NCBI GenBank assembly: GCA_945837185.1
Contig: CAMAMZ010000077.1
Coordinates: 1 to 9,308, forward strand
DNA: 9,308 nt
Source: an uncultured Bacteroidales bacterium
Lineage (GTDB): Bacteria; Bacteroidota; Bacteroidia; Bacteroidales; Bacteroidaceae
Direction: 5' to 3'
The translations under genes were made by a program, and so were the position numbers. Below are positions 1 through 4,034 of this stretch, one piece after another. Position 1 is the stretch's first letter, and each line of letters opens with the position of its first letter. The notes below the pieces were generated by a model, which saw nothing but the letters and a program-made list of their open reading frames with translations, was not told the origin of the DNA and did no database searches.

Positions 1-740
1 TTTTTCCGGGTGCGATTCCCAAATTCAATGGCATGCCTCGGACAATGGTGATAGCAGGCAAAGCAGGTTAAGCAACGCCCGTTGTGTTTCCACTCCGGAG
101 TGGCATCCTTGCCCATTTCCATGTTCTCTACCGGACAGACTTGTGTGCAGCGTGCGCAGCCAATGCACTTATCCTTGCGCACATGAAATGGGCGGTCGGT
201 AACCAGAAAGCGATGAAAGAATCCCCCCACCACCTTGCTGAAGAACATGGGCAGGGGGCCACGTGTCACCTTGCAAATATCCTGCTTCTTTTGAAACACA
301 TCGGCAACGATGGATTGCACGTCGGCAGCAGCCTGTTGCTTCTTCTCCCACTCACGGGCAGGTGTATCAACATCCATACCGGGTAATCCCACATAGCTTT
401 CCGGCATCAATACCGAGAAAACGGCATCGGCTCGTATGCCAGCCACCTGCAGGTCGGCTGCCAGATATTTGTCTGCCATGCCTATCGTATCGCCTGCCGT
501 AAACACCACATAGGTATAGGGCTTGCCTGCTGCTATGAGCTTGCAACGACGGAAGAACTGACGCACCAAAGTGGGAGGGCGCCAACCGTGTATGGGAATG
601 ACAATGCCCAGACGCTCGCCCTTAGTTAAACGGAGTGTAACCTCTTGCCGTGTTATAAGCATCGGATGTTCGCCCAACGCCTTTCCCAACTGTCGGGCCA
701 CCCATTCCGTATTGCCTGTACAGGAAAAATATAACAACAT
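1..740 (-). CDS. EFR1-family flavodoxin-like/ferredoxin protein (3' end cut by window edge)
   Basis: At least 246 residues are visible; the C-terminus lies off the left edge. The N-terminus starts directly with a flavodoxin-type first strand and phosphate loop (MLLYFSCTGNT, residues 1-11), which would bind FMN. Residues 1 to about 155 form the flavodoxin-like domain. Two [4Fe-4S] motifs follow: CIGCARCTQVCP (Cys192, 195, 198, 202) and CLTCFACYHHCP (Cys223, 226, 229, 233). This order is typical of EFR1-type ferredoxins, cytoplasmic electron carriers whose partners are usually unknown. The start at 740 is fixed: the third codon upstream is a non-ATG and the fourth is TAA, and the beta strand begins at Met1. 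The gene is divergent from the kinase-like gene. Its promoter appears to put the transcript start at the ATG, so the mRNA may be leaderless. Domain assignment is firm; the electron donor and acceptor cannot be inferred. Confidence 0.9.
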   Translation of the reverse strand, partial: MLLYFSCTGNTEWVARQLGKALGEHPMLITRQEVTLRLTKGERLGIVIPIHGWRPPTLVRQFFRRCKLIAAGKPYTYVVFTAGDTIGMADKYLAADLQVAGIRADAVFSVLMPESYVGLPGMDVDTPAREWEKKQQAAADVQSIVADVFQKKQDICKVTRGPLPMFFSKVVGGFFHRFLVTDRPFHVRKDKCIGCARCTQVCPVENMEMGKDATPEWKHNGRCLTCFACYHHCPRHAIEFGNRTRK

Positions 741-744
741 AGTG

Positions 745-775
745 CAAAATTATGAAAATAAATCCACTTTTCCAA
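745..775 (-). promoter_or_regulatory. Bacteroidota-type promoter for the EFR1 gene
   Basis: Read on the minus strand, a TAATTTTG -7 box (752-745) is preceded after exactly 19 bases by TTGG (775-772) as a -33-like element. The TTTG ends four bases before the ATG at 740, so the expected start site coincides with the start codon. Confidence 0.6.
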
Positions 776-807
776 GATACCACACATATATTATCAGTAT
801 TTTTGTG

Positions 808-815
808 TAATTTTG
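808..815 (+). promoter_or_regulatory. -7 promoter box of the kinase-like gene
   Basis: TAATTTTG followed by CA fits the Bacteroidota TAnnTTTG -7 consensus. Transcription should begin near 820, giving a 5' leader of roughly 17 bases before the ATG at 838. No convincing -33 element was seen at the expected distance. Confidence 0.55.
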
Positions 816-837
816 CATCGAACATTCAATATCCATA

Positions 838-2055
838 ATGGTAAAAATAAATTTTTCTGCAGCACAATGTGTGGAGCTTCCCTCAAAGGGAGCCTACCGC
901 TTCGTGGAATGTCATGATGGTACCAGCGCTTACATGCTCAAGGCGCTGAAACCTGCCTATGCCTCAAGGCGTGCCTGTAAGGCATTGTTGCACAAGGAAT
1001 ATGAATTGGTGAAGCGTATGGATAGCGCATGGCTTCCCAAATATTATGCCTGGGAGGAAGAATCGCCCTACGGTTGTTGCATTGTGGAAGAATATGTGGC
1101 GGGGGAAACGCTCAAGGCTTTCTGCGACAAAGAGGCCAATATGGAGTTGCACACGCAGGTGGCGCACCAGTTGGCTGAAGCCCTGCAGGCTTTGCATGGG
1201 CAGCATTGCTTGCACGGCAATTTACATTCCAACAATGTGCGGGTTATGCCCGACCATTCCGTGCGTTTGCTTGACATCCGTTTGCCGCAAGCCGATGACT
1301 TGCAGTTGCCTTATGCCATGCGTTCCTATCTGGCTCCCGAACAGTTAGATGGCACCATTATGCTCGACGTGCGTGCTGACATCTATGCTTTTGGCAAGTT
1401 GCTGTGCTTGTTGGGTTTGGAAGACAACTATGCGCAGGTGGCAAGCCGCTGTTGTGCCTTAGGCAGAAGTGAACGTTATGTAGACATGGGTGAGGTGATT
1501 GCTGCCATGGAGAACAACCCTTTGGGCGAACGGCATGGCAAGTGGATATGGGGTATTCCGGCAGCCTTGGGTGTGCTGGGCATCGTCATCTATTTCGCCA
1601 TACAACTGTTTTCCTCACAGCAAACGGCAACCGAATCTACGCAGCCAACAGAAACACTTGTGGCTGCTCACGACTCTGTGCATACTGCAGCGGCTGCCAA
1701 ACCGAACCAGACCTCGCAAACCACATCAGCAGATAAGGCTGTATCATTAACCGCTCAATCTTCAAACACACCAACATCAGAAGGACAAGCATCTGTATCG
1801 CCTTCTGGTTTTAACATGACAGCTGTTCAGGAACAAATGCGCACACAGCTCGATGCCGTTTATCGTCCTTATTTCCAAGCCACCCATCTCGGAACTCTCG
1901 AATATAGGGTGTTGCGGAGTCAAGTTAAGAAATGCTATAAGTCGTTCATCAGTTCGCTGGGCACACTAACACAAGCGCAACGGGATGCTGTAGATGCTGC
2001 ATTCGGTGGTTATGTGAAACAGCTTAACGCACAGCTTAAGGAGCAACATCCTTAG
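838..2055 (+). CDS. Membrane-anchored Ser/Thr protein kinase-like protein, probable pseudokinase
   Basis: 405 residues. A cytoplasmic protein-kinase fold occupies about 1-225, with a beta-3 Lys in YMLKAL (Lys35), a candidate alpha-C Glu (54 or 56), APE as LAPEQ (165-169), and the F-helix motif DVRADIYAFG (177-186). The catalytic loop reads HGNLHSNNV (126-134) where HRDLKPxN is usual: the catalytic Asp is Asn128 and the Lys is His130. Asn133 and the DFG-position Asp146 (read as DIR) remain, and there is no normal glycine-rich loop. One membrane helix lies at about 237-258, then a Ser/Thr/Gln-rich linker (259-324) and a helical periplasmic domain (325-405). Nucleotide binding is possible, phosphotransfer doubtful; a scaffold or sensory role is my inference. 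The ATG at 838 lies just after a -7 box. The gene diverges from EFR1, with repeats but no clear terminator after it. Confidence 0.88.
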   Translation: MVKINFSAAQCVELPSKGAYRFVECHDGTSAYMLKALKPAYASRRACKALLHKEYELVKRMDSAWLPKYYAWEEESPYGCCIVEEYVAGETLKAFCDKEANMELHTQVAHQLAEALQALHGQHCLHGNLHSNNVRVMPDHSVRLLDIRLPQADDLQLPYAMRSYLAPEQLDGTIMLDVRADIYAFGKLLCLLGLEDNYAQVASRCCALGRSERYVDMGEVIAAMENNPLGERHGKWIWGIPAALGVLGIVIYFAIQLFSSQQTATESTQPTETLVAAHDSVHTAAAAKPNQTSQTTSADKAVSLTAQSSNTPTSEGQASVSPSGFNMTAVQEQMRTQLDAVYRPYFQATHLGTLEYRVLRSQVKKCYKSFISSLGTLTQAQRDAVDAAFGGYVKQLNAQLKEQHP

Positions 2056-2070
2056 TGCGTGGTACTTAGT

Positions 2071-2251
2071 GGTAAGCCTTTCCTGGTTCGTTGGCGGTAA
2101 GCTTTTCCTGGCTCTTGATTCGTTAGTTGAAACTTTTCAGGCTCTTGGTTGTAACCTTCCTGTTTCTTGGTTGTAACCTTCCTGACTCTTGGTTCGTTGG
2201 AGGTAACCCTTTCTGATTCTTGGAAGGGTTGTAACCTTCTTGGTTTTCCTC
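2071..2251. repeat. About seven degenerate tandem repeat units with a GGTTGTAACC core
   Basis: Units begin near 2071, 2096, 2126, 2148, 2170, 2202 and 2228. The best conserved are 2148-2169 and 2170-2191, both 22 bp with the core GTTGTAACCTTCCTG then a variable triplet and CTTG. Others are lengthened to 26-32 bp by inserts such as GTTCGTTGGA. The core GGTTGTAACC is a near-palindrome (GGTT/AACC arms), and the sixth unit carries the true palindrome GGTAACC. The array lies directly after the kinase-like gene. Function is unknown; there are no uniform spacers, so it is not CRISPR. Confidence 0.75.
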
Positions 2252-2394
2252 ATTATGGTTCGTGACTTCTTGACAATCATGTTCTTAATTAATTTTAAGT
2301 CATAGAAGTTCTGATATGGGTACTTAGGTTGTAAAGGCATCCTAAAGTTGAACAAAGAAAGTGAAGCGGCATACTTCTATAAGAATCTTTTTTC

Positions 2395-2402
2395 TATCTT
2401 TG
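2395..2402 (+). promoter_or_regulatory. -7 promoter box upstream of the 74-bp repeats
   Basis: TATCTTTG followed by CAGC matches TAnnTTTG. If used, transcription starts near 2407, the first base of the 74-bp duplication, so the PepSY-like mRNA would carry a leader of about 200 bases made mostly of the two repeat copies. No clear -33 element is present. Confidence 0.5.
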
Positions 2403-2406
2403 CAGC

Positions 2407-2554
2407 ATAAGGCAAGCGGCATCTCGGCACAGCGCTCAATCCAGCTTGGCGACTCTGCTCTCGATTTGCATTGCCTTTGTATAAGGCAAGCGGCATCTCG
2501 GCATAGCGCTCAAGCGAGCTTGGCGACTCTGCTCTCGATTTGCATTGCCTTTGG
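2407..2554 (+). repeat. 74-bp tandem direct duplication with hairpin potential
   Basis: Copy 1 is 2407-2480 and copy 2 is 2481-2554, adjacent and with four differences by eye (70/74). Each copy is bounded by AAGGCAA and TTGCCTT, which can pair across the unit. Copy 2 also has the dyad CAAGC-GA-GCTTG, which copy 1 has lost (CAATC-CA-GCTTG). A decayed match, AAGCGGCAT, lies just upstream at 2364-2372. The array sits in the probable 5' leader of the PepSY-like gene. It may belong to a genome-wide interspersed repeat family. Confidence 0.85.
2471..2489 (+). other. Hairpin across the junction of the two 74-bp copies
   Basis: TTGCCTT (2471-2477) and AAGGCAA (2483-2489) form a perfect 7-bp stem around the loop TGTAT. 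This pairing competes with the long-range pairing of the same arms within each copy, so alternative folds are possible. Confidence 0.5.
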
Positions 2555-2597
2555 ATCAGGCCGCTGCATTTTGGCAATATTATCATATATATAAAAT

Positions 2598-2602
2598 AGG
2601 AG
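2598..2602 (+). promoter_or_regulatory. Shine-Dalgarno-like AGGAG before the PepSY-like gene
   Basis: AGGAG lies eight bases before the ATG at 2611. It supports 2611 over the in-frame ATG at 2545, which lies inside the repeat. Such a clear site is unusual here, since the other genes lack one. Confidence 0.55.
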
Positions 2603-2610
2603 AAAGAAGT

Positions 2611-3045
2611 ATGACAGTAAAAAGATTAATTTTCATGTTTATGATGTGCCTGCCATTACTGGTTTGGGCCGACAATCAACAGCCTATTACCGAAGCACAG
2701 CTGCCGGCAGTAGCCCGCAAATTTATACAGAGCCATTTCCCGAAAGCTAATGTAATGGTGGCCACCCAAGAAACGGAAATGTTTGGCAAGACCTATGAGG
2801 TATTGTTGGACACAGGTGTAAAAATGGAGTTCGACAGCAAAGGGAATTGGAAAGAGTTGCAAACAAAACAGGGTGCTTTGCCCACTACGGTGGTGCCCTT
2901 GGAGGTGCAACGCTACATCAAGCAGTATTTCCCGAGGCAGAATGTGCAATGTTTGGAACGCGATCGCACGAATATTGATGTGAAACTGGATAATGGTGTA
3001 GAGATTACTTTCGACAAAAACTACAGGGTAGTTGAAATTGACTAA
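2611..3045 (+). CDS. Secreted PepSY-like (DUF2874-type) protein
   Basis: 144 residues. An N-terminal signal peptide (MTVKR, then a hydrophobic core to about residue 18) is probably cleaved after Ala20 (VWA|DN), giving a small periplasmic protein. The mature part is two similar halves, about 28-85 and 95-144. Each has a helix with a K/R-F/Y-I-x-x-x-F-P pattern (FIQSHFPKANV, 38-48; YIKQYFPRQNV, 102-112), followed by strands ending in a D-x-G-V-x-x-x-F-D motif (DTGVKMEFD, 67-75; DNGVEITFD, 127-135). This duplicated layout is that of Bacteroidota PepSY-like proteins, once labelled putative beta-lactamase-inhibitor-like; their real role is not established. The start is chosen because it yields a proper signal peptide and follows an AGGAG; the longer ORF from 2545 would put 22 repeat-encoded residues in front. 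It is monocistronic, with a hairpin after it. Confidence 0.88.
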   Translation: MTVKRLIFMFMMCLPLLVWADNQQPITEAQLPAVARKFIQSHFPKANVMVATQETEMFGKTYEVLLDTGVKMEFDSKGNWKELQTKQGALPTTVVPLEVQRYIKQYFPRQNVQCLERDRTNIDVKLDNGVEITFDKNYRVVEID

Positions 3046-3062
3046 CCCGTTATTTAATTGTT

Positions 3063-3103
3063 CTGGCGGTAGTTACTTCCCATAGTGGAGTAACTACCGC
3101 CAG
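3063..3103 (+). terminator. Strong stem-loop after the PepSY-like gene (probable terminator)
   Basis: A perfect 15-bp inverted repeat (3063-3077 with 3089-3103, arm CTGGCGGTAGTTACT) encloses an 11-base loop and begins 17 bases after the stop codon. It is followed only by TTCTATTGT, a weak T-tract, so it may act as an mRNA 3' stabiliser or be part of a repeat element rather than a classical terminator. Confidence 0.6.
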
Positions 3104-3286
3104 TTCTATTGTAGCCTTTCCAGATGCCATTACCCTTCCTACGTTCAGCACTCGTAAATTTATGGAGCACAACGAGTGCACATCGAGTAATCCTCGTGCG
3201 CAGCACGAAGCAAAAAGGAACCATCTAAAGATAAATGGCAAAGTATTCCCACTCTTTTTTACTGAACCGATGAAACTTCCACATGC

Positions 3287-3316
3287 CTGGTTTGCTCGGA
3301 AATCTGGTTTGCTCGG
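3287..3316. repeat. Short direct repeat CTGGTTTGCTCGG, two copies
   Basis: Identical 13-bp copies at 3287-3299 and 3304-3316, period 17 bp. The second abuts the TAATTTTG box at 3317. No function is known. Confidence 0.7.
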
Positions 3317-3351
3317 TAATTTTGAGGAATGTTTCTGACTGCAGTTTGCCG

Positions 3352-3365
3352 CCCTTCCGCAAGGG
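3352..3365 (-). terminator. Small GC hairpin after the response regulator gene
   Basis: CCCTT-CCGC-AAGGG forms a 5-bp stem about 18 bases past the regulator's stop codon. There is no T-run on the minus strand, so the terminator role is uncertain. Confidence 0.25.
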
Positions 3366-3382
3366 TCTGTTTGGTAGGCATT

Positions 3383-4021
3383 TCAGATATAGTATTCTGC
3401 GCTGTCGATGAGGCCGGCTCGCAAGGCATATTTCGTGGCTTCGTGCACGTTGTTCACCCCTAATTTGCGGAATATATTCTTGCGGTGGGTATTAATAGTA
3501 TGAAAGCTGGAGAATCGTTTCTCGGCAATTTCGCGTGTGGTGAATCCCAGAGCTATCTCTTTCAAAATCTCCGTTTCTGTTTTGGTGAGTTTGTTTTCCT
3601 CGCCCTTTTCCTGCTGTGGAGGAACCAACAGCAGTTCTACTACACGTTGGCAGACATATCGGTCGCCCTTCATGGCACGACTTAATGCTTCCTTGATTTC
3701 TGCGAGCGATGCATCTTTCAGCACGATGCTAATCTGCGTAAGGCATCCCACCGTTGTTTTCACGAAATCCAGACTTAGTTCATCGCTAAACAGAATCCAT
3801 TGCGACTTAGGAAAACGCTGGCACAGAATGGTGAGTTCTGCAGCGTCGTTGATGTCGAAAAGCGTATAGTCGAGCACTACAATGGCATCGTTCCACTTTT
3901 TTAGCGCCTCAATGAGCTCCACCTTGTCGTCTACACATCGCTCTGTGAGATGCGCCTGTTGCGCCAGGAACCGCATCCCTATTTGTGTAATGGCTTGTTT
4001 GTCGGCTATAATCAGTTGCAT
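3383..4021 (-). CDS. NarL/LuxR-type response regulator, atypical receiver domain
   Basis: 212 residues. The N-terminal receiver (about 1-118) has the phosphoacceptor Asp51 (VVLDYTLFD), the switch Ser79 (ILFSD) and the conserved Lys102 (VLKDAS). The usual DD acidic pair is reduced to Asp7-Lys8 (IIADKQ). A linker (about 125-143) leads to a LuxR/GerE helix-turn-helix (145-206): LTKTETEILKEIALG, TTREIAEKRF, then HTINTHRKNIFRKLGV as the recognition segment. Length and layout match ordinary NarL/FixJ regulators. The gene starts 13 bases after the stop of the DUF5686 outer-membrane gene with no promoter seen between them, so they are probably co-transcribed. No histidine kinase is adjacent, making it an orphan here. 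The Lys at the acidic pair could weaken Mg2+ binding and phosphorylation. The family is certain; target genes are unknown. Confidence 0.95.
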   Translation of the reverse strand: MQLIIADKQAITQIGMRFLAQQAHLTERCVDDKVELIEALKKWNDAIVVLDYTLFDINDAAELTILCQRFPKSQWILFSDELSLDFVKTTVGCLTQISIVLKDASLAEIKEALSRAMKGDRYVCQRVVELLLVPPQQEKGEENKLTKTETEILKEIALGFTTREIAEKRFSSFHTINTHRKNIFRKLGVNNVHEATKYALRAGLIDSAEYYI

Positions 4022-4034
4022 CCGTTAGTTGAAT

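Larger units (their letters stand above)
2056..2610. other. 555-bp noncoding, repeat-rich intergenic region
   Basis: Between the kinase-like gene and the PepSY-like gene I see no credible protein. It holds degenerate GGTTGTAACC tandem units (2071-2251), an AT-rich stretch with the dyad CTTAAttaattTTAAG (2283-2298), a -7 promoter box (2395-2402) and a 74-bp tandem duplication (2407-2554). Short ORFs across the repeats are low-complexity products of the repetition. Confidence 0.8.
3046..3382. other. 337-bp noncoding region between convergent genes
   Basis: It lies between the ends of the PepSY-like gene (plus) and the response regulator (minus). It holds the 15-bp-stem hairpin (3063-3103), inverted repeats CACTCGT/ACGAGTG (3149-3155 with 3172-3178) and TCGTGC-gca-GCACGA (3194-3208), a 17-bp-period direct repeat (3287-3316), an isolated TAATTTTG (3317-3324) and a small hairpin (3352-3365). 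The minus-strand ORF across 3050-3241 runs through the hairpins and is probably not a gene. Confidence 0.7.

Noticed and set aside
84..386. Short plus-strand ORFs opposite the EFR1 gene
   Set aside because: The minus strand there has continuous ferredoxin motifs; the plus-strand frames are shadows.
2071..2251. CRISPR array
   Set aside because: Units are directly abutting, variable in length and diverged, with no unique spacers and no cas genes.
2137..2355. 72-residue minus-strand ORF over the GGTTGTAACC array
   Set aside because: Its repetitive basic sequence is produced by the DNA repeat; unit lengths do not keep frame across the array.
2361..2594. Short ORFs on both strands across the 74-bp duplication
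   Set aside because: Coding potential comes only from the duplicated DNA; 74 is not a multiple of three, so the frame shifts between copies.
2545..2610. Longer N-terminus for the PepSY-like protein
   Set aside because: It would put 22 residues encoded by the repeat in front of a good signal peptide; AGGAG supports the start at 2611.
3050..3241. 63-residue minus-strand ORF
   Set aside because: It crosses a perfect hairpin and two other inverted repeats, with no promoter or homologous domain; better seen as an interspersed element.
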